Assembly (NCBI RefSeq): GCF_005048265.1 | Contig: NZ_SUNH01000017.1 | Location: 1-64,000, forward strand | Length of the DNA: 64,000 nucleotides | Direction of reading: 5' to 3' | Origin: Paracoccus hibiscisoli | GTDB lineage: Bacteria; Pseudomonadota; Alphaproteobacteria; Rhodobacterales; Rhodobacteraceae | Shown: positions 24,787-35,545 of the stretch, piece by piece | How positions within the stretch are numbered: position 1 is the first letter of the stretch | How the letters are laid out: each line of letters begins with the position of its first letter | The notes under the pieces: model-generated | The model's input: only the letters and a program-made list of their open reading frames with translations | Told to the model about the DNA's origin: nothing | Database searches by the model: none | Program-made: the position numbers and the translations under genes

Positions 24787-26055
24787 ATGACCACATCCGA
24801 TGCGATCCTGGCCCGCCTCATGGCGCTGCACCCCAAGGTCATCGACCTGTCGCTGGACCGCATGCACCGCCTGCTGGCGGCCCTGGGTCATCCCGAACGC
24901 GCCATCCCCCCGGTGATCCACATCGCCGGAACCAACGGCAAGGGCAGCACCCAGGCCATGATCCGCGCGGGGCTGGAGGCCGGGGGTGCGCGCGTCCACG
25001 CCTATACCTCGCCGCATCTGGCGCAGTTCCGCGAACGCATCCGCCTGGCCGGCAGCCTGATCGCCGACGACGCCCTGGCCGACCTCCTGGCCCAGGTCGA
25101 GGCCGCCAATGACGGCCAGCCCATCACCTTCTTCGAGATCACGACCGCCGCCGCCTTCCTGGCCTTCGCCCGCACCCCCGCGGACTATACCCTGCTGGAA
25201 GTCGGCCTGGGCGGCCGGCTGGATGCGACGAACGTCATCGACGCACCGCGCCTGACGGTCATCACCCCCGTCTCGATCGACCACACCCAGTATCTGGGAG
25301 AGACCCTGCCCCTGATCGCCGCCGAAAAGGCCGGCATCATCAAGCCCCGCATCCCCGTCATCATCGGCCCCCAACAGGACGACGCCCTGCAGGTGATCGA
25401 GGCGCGCGCCATGGGCCTGTCGGCGCCCATCATCGCGCATGGCCAGCACTGGATGGTCCAGGCGGAACGCGACGGCATGATCTTTCAGGACGATCACGGC
25501 CTGTGGGACCTGCCGCGCCCCAATCTGATCGGCCCGCATCAGATCCAGAACGCGGGCACCGCGCTGGCCGCCCTGCGCGCGCTTGGCGCGACCGACGCCC
25601 AGGCCCACGCCGCCGTCACCCGCGCCGAATGGCCCGCCCGGATGCAGCGCCTGCGCCACGGCCCGCTGGTCGATCTGGCCCAGGGGGCAGAGCTGTGGCT
25701 GGACGGGGGCCACAACCCGGCGGGTGGGCTGGCCTTGGCCGCGACGCTGGACACCATGCCCGCGCGGCCCACGCATCTGGTCTGCGGAATGCTGAACACC
25801 AAGGACATCGCGGGCTATCTGCGCCCGCTGGCCTCCCATGCCGCCAGCCTGACCGCCATCGACATCCCCGGAGAGCCGAACACCCTGCCCGCCACCGACA
25901 CCGCGCAGGCGGCGCAATCGGTGGGCATCGCCACGCGCATCGCCGCGGATGCCGCTCAGGCGGTCGCCACCATCGCCGCGTCCGAGCCGGGCGCGCGCAT
26001 CCTGATCTGCGGATCGCTGTATCTGGCCGGTCGCATCCTGCGCGACAACGGCTGA
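24787..26055 (+). CDS. folC: Folylpolyglutamate synthase / dihydrofolate synthase
   Basis: A 422-residue Mur-ligase-like enzyme with the ATP loop GTNGKGST (about residues 48-55), the AYTSPHLAQFRERIRL segment, the omega-loop region and the C-terminal DGGHNPAGG motif. It adds glutamate to dihydropteroate and to folates. GGAG lies about 10 nt before the ATG. It follows accD, with an intergenic repeat between the two genes that may set differential expression. Confidence 0.95.
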   Translation: MTTSDAILARLMALHPKVIDLSLDRMHRLLAALGHPERAIPPVIHIAGTNGKGSTQAMIRAGLEAGGARVHAYTSPHLAQFRERIRLAGSLIADDALADLLAQVEAANDGQPITFFEITTAAAFLAFARTPADYTLLEVGLGGRLDATNVIDAPRLTVITPVSIDHTQYLGETLPLIAAEKAGIIKPRIPVIIGPQQDDALQVIEARAMGLSAPIIAHGQHWMVQAERDGMIFQDDHGLWDLPRPNLIGPHQIQNAGTALAALRALGATDAQAHAAVTRAEWPARMQRLRHGPLVDLAQGAELWLDGGHNPAGGLALAATLDTMPARPTHLVCGMLNTKDIAGYLRPLASHAASLTAIDIPGEPNTLPATDTAQAAQSVGIATRIAADAAQAVATIAASEPGARILICGSLYLAGRILRDNG

Positions 26056-26107
26056 CGCGCCCCATCCCCGGCGGGATACGCCCCCGCCCAACCCCCTGCG
26101 AGGCCCG

Positions 26108-26473
26108 ATGACCCAACCCCGAGACAGCCGCACCGCCATCATGCGCGGTCTGGCCAACCGCTGCCCCGCCTGCGGAGAGGGCCAGTTGATGCAGGGCTAT
26201 CTGACGCTGAACCCGGTCTGCGCGCATTGCGACGCGCCCTTGGGCCGCTATCCGGCGGCGGACGGGCCGGCCTTCTTCACCATGACGATCATGCTGCTGG
26301 TTCTGATCCCGCTATTGGGGCTGGTCTGGGGCATCTGGCGCCCCGAACCGCTGATGCTGCTGGCCATCACGGGTTTCGTGATGACGGCCCTGACCCTGAT
26401 CCTGCTGCGCCTGATCAAGGGCGCCTTCATCGGCTACCTCTGGGCCAAGGACGAACAGGACCGGGGCGCCTGA
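26108..26473 (+). CDS. DUF983 zinc-ribbon membrane protein
   Basis: A 121-residue protein with an N-terminal zinc-ribbon (CPACGEG at about residue 20 and CAHCDAPLG at about 40) and two membrane helices (about 57-75 and 82-102), which is the DUF983 architecture. Members are widespread in alphaproteobacteria and often lie near haem-copper oxidase genes, but no such gene is in this window. Function unknown. GAGG lies just before the ATG. Confidence 0.9.
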   Translation: MTQPRDSRTAIMRGLANRCPACGEGQLMQGYLTLNPVCAHCDAPLGRYPAADGPAFFTMTIMLLVLIPLLGLVWGIWRPEPLMLLAITGFVMTALTLILLRLIKGAFIGYLWAKDEQDRGA

Positions 26474-26488
26474 GACGCCCCGCCCGCC

Positions 26489-28372
26489 TTACGCCCAGTC
26501 CCAGGGCGTGGTGAACTGACCCAGACGGGTGCGGACCTGATCCTCGTCCACGCGCCCCTCGCGGGCCAGATGGGCGACCAGGCCGCGCTTCTTGTCCTCG
26601 CGCACATCGGCGACGCGGGCGCCGGTGCCGTCCAGCGCCTCGTCATAGACGCGGGTGATCGCCAGCTTGCGCAGGTCGGGCTTGAAGATCTTTCCAACGG
26701 CGGTCTTGGGCAGTTCCGGCAGAATCTGGATATGCTTGGGGATGGCGGCGCGTTCGTGGATATGCGTCTTGGCATGCTCGGCCAGTTCCTTGACCGACAC
26801 ATCCGCGCCCGCCACCAGCTCCACATAGGCGCAGGGCAATTCGCCTGCGAAGGCGTCTGGCTGGCCGATCGCGCCGACAAAGGAGACCGCCGGGTGGGAC
26901 AGCAGCCCCTCCTCGATCTCGGCGGGGTCGATGTTGTGACCGCCGCGGATGATCAGGTCCTTGGCGCGCCCGGTGATCCACAGATAGCCGTCGGCGTCGA
27001 TCCGGCCCAGATCGCCCGTGCGCAGATAGCGGTCATCGGCGAACAGCTTATGGTTCTTGTCCGCCTCGGTATAGGTCGAGCCGGGGAAAACGCCGGGGTT
27101 CGCCACGCAGATCTCTCCGACGACGTCGACCGGGCATTCATGCACCCGCCCCGCATCGTCATGGTTCAGGATGCGCACATGCGTATAGGGCAGCGGAATG
27201 CCCACCGATCCGACCTTCTTCAGACCGTTCACGGGGTTGCAGCTGACCAGGCAGGTCGCCTCGGTCAGACCGTAGCCTTCGGCGATCTCGACCCCGGTCG
27301 CGGCCTTGAAGCGGTTGTACAGCTCGATCGGCAGCGGCGCCGAGCCAGAGATCGCGGTCTTCAGGCTGCTGACATCGGCGTTGACCGGACGCTGCATCAG
27401 CGCCGCGATGGCGGTCGGCACGGTGATCAGGAACGTCGCCTGCCAGCGTTCGATCAGCGACCAGAAATTGTCGAACACCCCGTCGCCCCGGTATCCGGCG
27501 GGCGTGGGCATCACCACATGCGCCCCCGACGCGATGCACGACATCAGCACCGGATAGGCCGCAAAGACGTGGAACATCGGCAGCGGGCACATCAGCACGT
27601 CGGTCTCGTCGAAGAGCAGCGTCCCCCCAAGCCAGCCGTTATAGATCATGCCGCTGTATTTGTGCTGCGCGACCTTGGGCGTGCCGGTGGTGCCTCCGGT
27701 ATGGAAATAGGCGGCGACGCGATCCTGCTTGGGGTCGTCGAAATCCAGCGCGGTGTGCTTGCGGGCGCTGGTCGCGGCCTCGAAGTTCAGGACCTTGGCC
27801 TTGTGGGTCACCTTCACCTTGGGGCGGATCAGCGGCACGATGTAACGCTTGATGCCGCGCAGATGGCGGTTCAGGTCGATCTCGATCACATGGGTGACGC
27901 CCGGGGCCTGGGCCACGGCCTCGGCGGCCTTCTGGGCCACGTCGGTCTTGGGGAACGCCTTCAGCGTCACCAGCACCTTGGCATTCGTCTCGCGCAGGAT
28001 GCCGGCGATCTGGGTCGCGTCCAGCAGCGGGTTGATCGGGTTCACGATGCCCGCGGTCGCGCCCGCCAGCAGGACGACCGGCGTCTCGATGCTGTTGGGC
28101 AGTAGATAGGCAACCGTGTCGGTCGGACCCACGCCCAGGCTGCGGAACAGGTTCGCGGTCTCGGTCACCCGCTCCAGCAGCTCGGCCCAGGTCAGCGTGA
28201 CTGACGGATCCTTGGCCCCCGACAACAGCTGGAACGAGATCGCGGGCCGCTGCGGAAAGCGTTGTGCCGTGCGCGCCACGAAATCATAGATCGTCACCGG
28301 CAGGTCGCGCGCATCATAGCCGCATTCGCTCTCGACCCGGTCGCGATCCTCATAGCTGCCGAACTTGCCCAT
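26489..28372 (-). CDS. AMP-forming acyl-CoA synthetase
   Basis: A 627-residue ANL-superfamily ligase with the ATP loop YFHTGGTTGTPKVA (about residues 222-235), an EGYGLTEATCLV adenylation motif, YLRTGDLGRIDADGYLWITG, and the C-terminal lysine in KTAVGKIFKPDLR. This longer form (about 630 residues) is usual for fatty-acyl-CoA synthetases of Rhodobacterales. The chain length or substrate cannot be read from the sequence. GGGGGACC lies upstream of the ATG. No obvious operon partner is adjacent; the LysM gene lies upstream on the same strand. Confidence 0.9.
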   Translation of the reverse strand: MGKFGSYEDRDRVESECGYDARDLPVTIYDFVARTAQRFPQRPAISFQLLSGAKDPSVTLTWAELLERVTETANLFRSLGVGPTDTVAYLLPNSIETPVVLLAGATAGIVNPINPLLDATQIAGILRETNAKVLVTLKAFPKTDVAQKAAEAVAQAPGVTHVIEIDLNRHLRGIKRYIVPLIRPKVKVTHKAKVLNFEAATSARKHTALDFDDPKQDRVAAYFHTGGTTGTPKVAQHKYSGMIYNGWLGGTLLFDETDVLMCPLPMFHVFAAYPVLMSCIASGAHVVMPTPAGYRGDGVFDNFWSLIERWQATFLITVPTAIAALMQRPVNADVSSLKTAISGSAPLPIELYNRFKAATGVEIAEGYGLTEATCLVSCNPVNGLKKVGSVGIPLPYTHVRILNHDDAGRVHECPVDVVGEICVANPGVFPGSTYTEADKNHKLFADDRYLRTGDLGRIDADGYLWITGRAKDLIIRGGHNIDPAEIEEGLLSHPAVSFVGAIGQPDAFAGELPCAYVELVAGADVSVKELAEHAKTHIHERAAIPKHIQILPELPKTAVGKIFKPDLRKLAITRVYDEALDGTGARVADVREDKKRGLVAHLAREGRVDEDQVRTRLGQFTTPWDWA

Positions 28373-28478
28373 CTGGTCCCCCTGCTTACCGGGCCGCAGA
28401 TGCAGCCCCTCCCTGCCGGACAGGATGGTCCGATATGGGCAAAGGGGGCAAGGCCCGACCCGGCACGCCTGCGTGAAA

Positions 28479-28510
28479 ACGCCGCGTCACCCAAGGGCAG
28501 GACGCGGCGT
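28479..28510 (-). terminator. Terminator after the LysM protein gene
   Basis: ACGCCGCGTC pairs with GACGCGGCGT across a 12-nt loop. On the minus strand the stem is followed by TTTTCACG, 7 bp after the LysM gene stop codon. Confidence 0.75.
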
Positions 28511-28516
28511 CACGGG

Positions 28517-29002
28517 TCAGGACGGGATGCGCAGAACCTGACCGGGATAGATCTTGTCGGGGTCGCTCAGCATGGGGCGGTTGGCCTCGAAGATGGCGGC
28601 ATACTTGTTCGCGTCGCCCAGATGCTCCTTGGCGATGGCGGACAGGGTCTGGCCCTTCTTGACCGTGTGGAACACGGGTTCGGGGGCGCCCGCGGGCAGG
28701 TCGGCCTCGACCTTGGCGATGCCCTCGATATTGCCCAGGGCCAGGATCAGCTTTTCCAGAACCTCGCGGTCCGCGCCTTTGGATTCCACGATCACCGTGT
28801 CGCCGCGCAGGCGCAGATGCACGTCATCCCCGTCCAGGTTCAGCGCGCGCAGCTCGGCCTTGAGGGCAGCGACCTTGCGCTGCGTGTCGTCCTGGGCGGG
28901 GGCCTCAGCGGGGGCAGGCGCCGCGGGGGTGGCAGGGGCCGCGGCCTCGGCCTTGCCGAAAACCGACTTGCCCGCATCCTTCACGAAATCCCAGATGGCC
29001 AT
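28517..29002 (-). CDS. BON-LysM protein (LysM/Kbp, YgaU-like)
   Basis: A 161-residue protein: a short N-terminal WDFVKDAGKSVFGKA helix, an Ala/Pro linker, a BON domain (about residues 40-100) and a C-terminal LysM domain (about 108-160; HTVKKGQTLSAIAKEHLG, YPGQVLRIPS). This matches E. coli YgaU/Kbp, a cytoplasmic potassium-binding protein; it has no signal peptide. AAGGA lies about 10 nt upstream of the ATG. It is a single gene with its own terminator. Confidence 0.92.
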   Translation of the reverse strand: MAIWDFVKDAGKSVFGKAEAAAPATPAAPAPAEAPAQDDTQRKVAALKAELRALNLDGDDVHLRLRGDTVIVESKGADREVLEKLILALGNIEGIAKVEADLPAGAPEPVFHTVKKGQTLSAIAKEHLGDANKYAAIFEANRPMLSDPDKIYPGQVLRIPS

Positions 29003-29161
29003 GATGTGATCGTCCTTGTGATGTCCTGCCTGCCGAACAACCGCCGCCCCGGCGCGGTTCCGCCGAAAGCGCGTCCCGAGGACGCGGTCGGTCGAAACCT
29101 TTTGTTAACGACCGTCGGGTATAAATCCTGATACGCGATTCTCGCAGAATAAGGGGTCCGG

Positions 29162-29704
29162 ATGCGTCTCATAATTCTTCGATCGGCTGGGTGCATGGCG
29201 GTGGTCGCTGCTTTCGTAACGGGCTGTGCGCCCCAACCGGCGCCCCCGACGGCCAAGGATCCTCATGCCGTTCAAGTCGGCCAGCCCGGCCAGGCTACCT
29301 GCGTGGCGACCGCCACCGCCCATAACGCGGCAGGCGCGCAGGTGACCAACCACGCCCGGGCGCGCGCAGGCCTGCCCCCCGTCCAGGCCAATCCGCAGCT
29401 GGCGCGCGTGGCCGCGCAGCATGCCTGCGACATGGCGCTGCGCGGGCGCATGACCCATCTGGGCAGCACCACGACCGGCCCCTCCATGCGGCTGAAACAG
29501 TCCGGTTATCAGCCCAGCATCGCGGCCGAAAACATCGCGGCAGGGCCGTTCTCGCTGACCCGCGTACTTTCGGAGTGGTCGACATCGCCGGGTCATTTGG
29601 ACAACATCCTGCTGCCGCAGGTGCGCGACTTCGGTGTGGGACAGGCTCTGGCCGAGGATGGGCGGACCGTCTACTGGGCGGCGGTCTATGCCGCCCCGCG
29701 CTGA
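29162..29704 (+). CDS. CAP-domain lipoprotein (SCP/PR-1 family)
   Basis: A 180-residue protein with a lipoprotein signal (VTGC lipobox at about residue 22) and a CAP domain containing NHARARAGLPPVQ, AAQHACDMALRGRMTHLGS, AAENIAAGP and SPGHLDNILL. Two further cysteines, in QATCVATA and QHACDMA, are placed to form a disulfide. Bacterial CAP proteins are secreted, and few have defined functions. A paralogous gene with an in-frame TGA lies 70 bp downstream, so the pair looks like a tandem duplication. Confidence 0.88.
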   Translation: MRLIILRSAGCMAVVAAFVTGCAPQPAPPTAKDPHAVQVGQPGQATCVATATAHNAAGAQVTNHARARAGLPPVQANPQLARVAAQHACDMALRGRMTHLGSTTTGPSMRLKQSGYQPSIAAENIAAGPFSLTRVLSEWSTSPGHLDNILLPQVRDFGVGQALAEDGRTVYWAAVYAAPR

Positions 29705-29773
29705 CCAACCGAGGATGCCGCAGGACAGACTCTGTGATCACCTTGCACAAACTATTTCTAAAGTGTGCCTCTC

Positions 29774-30243
29774 GTGACGCCGACACGGTCCTGCCTCGCG
29801 GCGCTTGGCGCGATGATGCTGACCAAGCCCGTGGCCTGGGGGGCGCCGCGCTGAACTGAGCCCTCGATCGCGGACAGCCAGGCGATGACCGTAGCGATCA
29901 CCCGGATGCGGGCGCAGGCCGGGCTGGCGGCGGTGGGGGCCGATCCGGCCCTGACGCAGGCGGCGGCGCGGCAGGCCTGCGACATGGCCCGCCGTGGCCG
30001 GCTGAGCCATGAGGGCGGCGGCGGCCTGTCCGCGCGGACCCGCGCGGCGGGCTATCCGACGGCCCTGGCGGCCGAGAACATCGCCGCGGGCCAGGCCGAT
30101 GCCAGCAGCGCGCTGGCCGCATGGGCCGGGTCGCAGGGGCATCGCGCCAACCTGCTGCACCGCCGGGTCCGGCATATCGGCATCGGTCAGGCGGTTGGCA
30201 CGAACGGACAGCCCTATTGGGCGCTGGTGCTGGCCGCGCCGCG

Positions 30244-30247
<4 letters not shown>
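29774..30247 (+). pseudogene. CAP-domain protein gene interrupted by an in-frame TGA at a conserved Cys position
   Basis: From a GTG at 29774 the frame encodes a signal-peptide-like start (VTPTRSCLAALGAMML, then AWGAPR), meets TGA at 29852-29854, and continues in the same frame as a complete CAP domain (ITRMRAQAGLAAVG, RQACDMARRGRLSHEGG, AENIAAGQA, SQGHRANLLHRR) to the TAG at 30245-30247. Aligned with the upstream paralogue, the TGA falls exactly where that protein has the first disulfide cysteine, so one base change (TGC to TGA) explains it. The CAP part could also start at the ATG at 29885, but then it lacks an export signal. Selenocysteine is possible but weakly supported. Confidence 0.6.
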
Positions 30248-32043
<1,796 letters not shown>

Positions 32044-32112
32044 AGGTCCTGCCACTTTGTGTTGCCGCCCCGGTTTAGGGGTCCGCCGCCCCAAGGACAA
32101 GCGCGCGCCCTG

Positions 32113-32721
32113 TCACAGCCGCAGCGTGCCCCCGGCCAGCGCGTCCTGCAGCAGGTCGACGGCCTGGGCCAGCCTGTCGTCGATCACCTCCAGGTATTGC
32201 GTCCAGTCGGACAGGCCGCGCAACTCCTCCGCGCCATCGGAAATGCCCCGCAGGCCGATCAGGGGAATGCCGAAATGCTGCGCCGCGCGCAGATGGGCGA
32301 ATGTCTCCATGTCGACCATCTCCTCCTGGATCGCGGCATAGGCGGGGCCGCTGACGATGTTGGCGCCGGTCGACAGGCTGGCCACCGGCAGGCCGGGAAT
32401 GCGGTGCGGCAGCGGGACCACCCGCGGCAGATCCAGCAGCGGCGTGCAGCCGCGCGCGAACCCCAGCGCGCTGGCATCCATGTCGCGCCAGGCGACGGCG
32501 CCCACCTGATAGACCTGGGTCTGGGCCAGCCGCGCCGACCCGGCCGATCCCAGCGACACGATCAGGCGGGGGCGCTCGGCCATCGCGGCCAGCGCGGCGG
32601 TCAGCTGCACGGCGGCTTCGATCGGGCCGATGCCGGTGATCAGCGGCGTGATGCGGGCGCGCAGCGCGGGGCCGTATTCGGGTTCGGCGGCCATGACATA
32701 AAGGACGGAGGGGTCGGACAT
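32113..32721 (-). CDS. 5'-methylthioadenosine/S-adenosylhomocysteine nucleosidase-type phosphorylase
   Basis: A 202-residue nucleoside phosphorylase-fold protein with VMAAEPEYGP at the N-terminus, TGIGPIEAAVQLTAAL, SLGSAGSARL and the substrate-binding EEMVDMETFAHLRAA (Met-Glu contact), then LRGISDGAEE with the catalytic Asp. This matches the short MTA/SAH nucleosidases of alphaproteobacteria, which cleave adenine from methylthioadenosine or SAH. GAGG lies 5-6 nt before the ATG. Other nucleosidase substrates are possible. Confidence 0.82.
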   Translation of the reverse strand: MSDPSVLYVMAAEPEYGPALRARITPLITGIGPIEAAVQLTAALAAMAERPRLIVSLGSAGSARLAQTQVYQVGAVAWRDMDASALGFARGCTPLLDLPRVVPLPHRIPGLPVASLSTGANIVSGPAYAAIQEEMVDMETFAHLRAAQHFGIPLIGLRGISDGAEELRGLSDWTQYLEVIDDRLAQAVDLLQDALAGGTLRL

Positions 32722-32854
32722 CGCAACCTCGGGGTGCTGGGGGACGCCTCAGGGGGTGGCACGGGCGCGCGGGGCCGGTCAAGGGCGCAGCCCCCTTGCG
32801 GCGGCGGGGGGCGCTGTGGCAGGGGTGCGGCGGTCACGCGAAAAGGGGCATGCC

Positions 32855-33973
32855 ATGGGCCGGGTCACCGATCTCTATCACCAGCGCGTCGCGTCGGGCG
32901 CGCTGCGGGCGGACCCCGCGCAGCAGGCGATCCTGCCGCAGATGGACCGCGTGCTGGACCAGATGGCCGCCGCCCCCGCGCCGCGCAAATCGGCTTGGCG
33001 GGCGTTTCTGGGCGTGGGCAGCCCTGACCCCGCGCCGGTGGTCAAGGGCCTGTATCTGTGGGGCGGCGTGGGGCGCGGGAAATCCATGCTGATGGACCTG
33101 ATGGCCGATGCGGCGGGCGACATCCCCTGCCGCCGTGTGCATTTCCACGAATTCATGCAGGAGATCCAGGCCGGTCTGCACGCCGCCCGGGGCCGGGGCG
33201 AACAGGACACCGTCCGCCCCGTGGCCGAGGCCGTGGCCGCGCAGACCCGCCTTTTGTGCTTTGACGAGATGCAGATCACCGACATCGCCGATGCGATGAT
33301 CGTGGGGCGGTTGTTCCAGGTGCTGTTCGACCAGGGGGTGACGGTGGTCACGACCTCGAACCGCGTGCCTGAGGACCTGTACAAGCATGGCCTGAACCGG
33401 CAGCTGTTCCTGCCCTTCATCACGCTGATCCGCGAGCGGATGGAGGTCACCTGCCTGGACAGCCAGACCGACTATCGCCAGAATCGCCAGGGCGGGCCGG
33501 TCTGGTTCGCGCCCGCCGATGCCCAGGCCCGCGCGGCGCTGGACGCGGCCTGGGACGATCTGACCGGGGGCGCCACGCCCACGCCCCTGACGCTGCAGGT
33601 GCAGGGGCGCGCGGTCACCCTGCCCGCCCATGTCGGGCGCGTGGCGCGGTCGGGGTTCTGGGACCTGTGCGGGCGCCCGCTTGGCCCGGCCGATTACCTG
33701 GCGGTGGCCAAGGCGGTCGATGTGCTGCTGATCGACGGGGTGCCGCGCCTGTCGGCCTCGAACTACAACGAGGCCAAGCGGTTCGTGACGCTGATCGACG
33801 CGCTTTATGAGGCGCGGGTCCGGCTGATCGCCAGCGGCGCCGACCAGCCCGAACAGCTGTACAACGAAGGCGAGGGCAGCTTTGAGTTCGAACGCACCGC
33901 CTCCCGCCTGCGCGAGATGCAGGACGCGGCCTGGGGCCTGCGCGAGGGCGACCCTCAGACCCCCATCGTCTGA
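32855..33973 (+). CDS. zapE: AFG1/ZapE-type ATPase
   Basis: A 372-residue P-loop ATPase with Walker A GGVGRGKSMLMD (about residues 70-81), FHEFMQEIQAGLHAARG, Walker B LCFDEMQITDIADAMI and TTSNRVPEDLYKHGLNR, all standard for the AFG1/ZapE family. ZapE acts at the division ring in E. coli; mitochondrial Afg1 handles misassembled respiratory subunits. I use the ATG preceded by AAAAGGGG; longer in-frame reading has no start signal. The 3' end overlaps the convergent DsbA-like gene by 19 bp. Confidence 0.93.
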   Translation: MGRVTDLYHQRVASGALRADPAQQAILPQMDRVLDQMAAAPAPRKSAWRAFLGVGSPDPAPVVKGLYLWGGVGRGKSMLMDLMADAAGDIPCRRVHFHEFMQEIQAGLHAARGRGEQDTVRPVAEAVAAQTRLLCFDEMQITDIADAMIVGRLFQVLFDQGVTVVTTSNRVPEDLYKHGLNRQLFLPFITLIRERMEVTCLDSQTDYRQNRQGGPVWFAPADAQARAALDAAWDDLTGGATPTPLTLQVQGRAVTLPAHVGRVARSGFWDLCGRPLGPADYLAVAKAVDVLLIDGVPRLSASNYNEAKRFVTLIDALYEARVRLIASGADQPEQLYNEGEGSFEFERTASRLREMQDAAWGLREGDPQTPIV

Positions 33974-34572
33974 CGGCCCCGCGCGACCAGCGCGCGCAGC
34001 TCCTCCAGGGTCATTGCGCCAAAGGTCGCCTCGTCCCCGCAGATGAAGGTCGGCGTGCCCATCAGCCCCATGTGATCGGCCAGCAGGTGGCTCATGGTGA
34101 TGTGGCGCTCGATCTCGGGGGCGTCCATGCGGCGGCGCAGATCGGCCTCGTCCAGGCCCAGGTCGCGGGCGACGCGCATGACGGTCGCGGGCTCGGCGCG
34201 GCTGCGCATGGACAGCAGCGCCGCGTGGAACCGCCAGTATTGCCCCATCGGCAGCGTGGCCAGCGACGCGCGGGCCGCGAATTCCGACCCCGGACCAAAG
34301 ACCGGCCATTCGCGATAGACGACGCGCAGCTGCGGGTCCGACCGGACCAGCTCGGACATCAGCGGCAGCATCGTCTTGCAATGCGGGCAGTTGTAATCAA
34401 AGAATTCGGTCAGCGTGATGTTGCCCTGGGGGTTGCCCAGGACCGGGGCGGTCGGCTCGCGCTCCAGCGCGCGGCGCATGTCCTCGGGCATGGGGTTGTC
34501 GCGCTGCTGCGCCAGGGCTGGCAGGGCCGCAAAGGCTGCGGCCGAGGCCAGGAGGGTGCGGCGGGTCGGCAT
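33955..34572 (-). CDS. Periplasmic DsbA-family thiol:disulfide oxidoreductase
   Basis: A 205-residue protein with a signal peptide (RRTLLASAAAFAALPALA|QQ, possibly Tat-like with twin Arg), a thioredoxin fold with the active site FFDYNCPHCKTM, an inserted helical domain, and the cis-Pro loop MGTPTFICGD. This is the BdbD/Com1-like DsbA group that oxidises secreted proteins or isomerises disulfides. GGA lies 6-7 nt upstream of the chosen ATG; the longer frame is leader. Possible substrates include the disulfide-bearing secreted proteins in this window. Confidence 0.92.
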   Translation of the reverse strand: MPTRRTLLASAAAFAALPALAQQRDNPMPEDMRRALEREPTAPVLGNPQGNITLTEFFDYNCPHCKTMLPLMSELVRSDPQLRVVYREWPVFGPGSEFAARASLATLPMGQYWRFHAALLSMRSRAEPATVMRVARDLGLDEADLRRRMDAPEIERHITMSHLLADHMGLMGTPTFICGDEATFGAMTLEELRALVARGRQTMGV

Positions 34573-34632
34573 GGCTTGTCCTTTCGGCGGGGCTGGGGTC
34601 AGATGCCCCATGGCGTAACGCGAGGCCGACAT

Positions 34633-34977
34633 ATGCGTAAACCGCGATACCATGACCCGCTGGTCACGATGGCGTCAGACCCCCTGCGCCACGATGCCGA
34701 GGGGCCGGACCCCGTCTGCCCCCTGTGCCTGCGGCCCATTCCGGCGGATGTCCCGCAAAGCCGCCACCACCTGATCCCCAAGCTGCGCGGCGGCAAGGGC
34801 GGGCCCACGGTCCTTCTGCACCACATCTGCCACAAGACCATCCACAAGACCCTGCGCGAGACGGAACTGGCCCGCAGCGTCAACACCGTCGAGGCGCTGC
34901 GCGCGCATCCCGACCTTGCCCCCTTCTGGGCCTGGATCGCCCGCAGGCCGCCCGGTTTTTCCGGCAAGACCCGCTGA
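34633..34977 (+). CDS. Small HNH-nuclease-like zinc protein
   Basis: A 114-residue protein with a CPLC zinc pair (about residues 29-32), a SRHHLIPKLRGGKGG strand-loop and HHICHKTIHKTL helix forming an HNH/beta-beta-alpha-metal fold. Its size and arrangement match short stand-alone HNH proteins of Rhodobacterales of unknown biological role. The start ATG at 34633 lies in a spacer divergent from the DsbA gene; an alternative ATG lies at codon 13 (34669). No restriction methylase or phage genes are nearby, so a mobile-element origin is not supported. Confidence 0.75.
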   Translation: MRKPRYHDPLVTMASDPLRHDAEGPDPVCPLCLRPIPADVPQSRHHLIPKLRGGKGGPTVLLHHICHKTIHKTLRETELARSVNTVEALRAHPDLAPFWAWIARRPPGFSGKTR

Positions 34978-35047
34978 GGCGCAGTTTCCGTTTGGTCCCC
35001 GGGCGATTCGGGCGCACCCTGTTGGGGCTCATCGGAAAGGAGATCCC

Positions 35048-35221
35048 ATGCCCCGCCTGATCGCCGCCCTTGCCCTGGCGCTGTCGCCGCTGCCCGCCCT
35101 GGCGCAGCAGACCCCCGCCACGCCGCCCGTCATCGCCGCCCCGGACAGCGTCGCGCCGCCCGCGACGGTGACCCCCGCGACCCGCACCCGCTGCGGCGGT
35201 GCCCGGCAGGTCATGTCCTGA
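35048..35221 (+). CDS. Small secreted proline/alanine-rich peptide
   Basis: A 57-residue protein: a signal peptide (IAALALALSPLPALA|QQ, about residue 20) and a short Thr/Ala/Pro-rich mature part ending in RTRCGGARQVMS with a single cysteine. AAAGGAGATCCC directly before the ATG is a near-ideal ribosome binding site, the main reason to believe it. Function unknown. Confidence 0.6.
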   Translation: MPRLIAALALALSPLPALAQQTPATPPVIAAPDSVAPPATVTPATRTRCGGARQVMS

Positions 35222-35545
35222 GCGCAGCGGCCAAGCCCCTGTAATCGCAGGGGACGCAGCAGACCGGGCCGCATGCGCGGGACCCCGGCAACCCCCGGTG
35301 CATGGATTTTCCGCACCGCCCGGCGGGCGATCCCTGTGGTCGGCCCATGCCGTGATCGGGGCCGCATCGCCCCGCGCCTGCCCGGGCGGGCCCTGCGCGA
35401 ATGACCGTGGCGGCATGCTCACATCCGCTCACGGCGTCGTGGTTGCCCCTGCGACACGACGGATCAGACAGACAGGTTCAGTCGGTTTCACCCGCCGGAC
35501 CCCTGCCCTAGATCAGACGGACAACCGCTGATCTGGAGATCCAAG
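35222..35545. other. Long upstream region of the outer-membrane protein gene
   Basis: This 324-bp region has no convincing gene. It contains the hairpin CCCCTG-TAATCG-CAGGGG at 35236-35253, right after the small secreted peptide gene and a likely terminator. It also holds a direct repeat GATCAGAC(A/G)GACA at 35462-35474 and 35511-35523, in the promoter-proximal part of the OM protein gene. Confidence 0.45.

Noticed and set aside
29102..29125. A sigma-70 promoter (TTGTTA ... TATAAA) before the first CAP gene
   Set aside because: The spacer is only 12 bp, too short for a normal promoter.
29855..29900. A bacterial SECIS element after the TGA of the CAP gene
   Set aside because: Only a 6-bp pairing with a 22-nt loop is visible and no compact apical stem-loop at the required distance, so it is not annotated as a feature.
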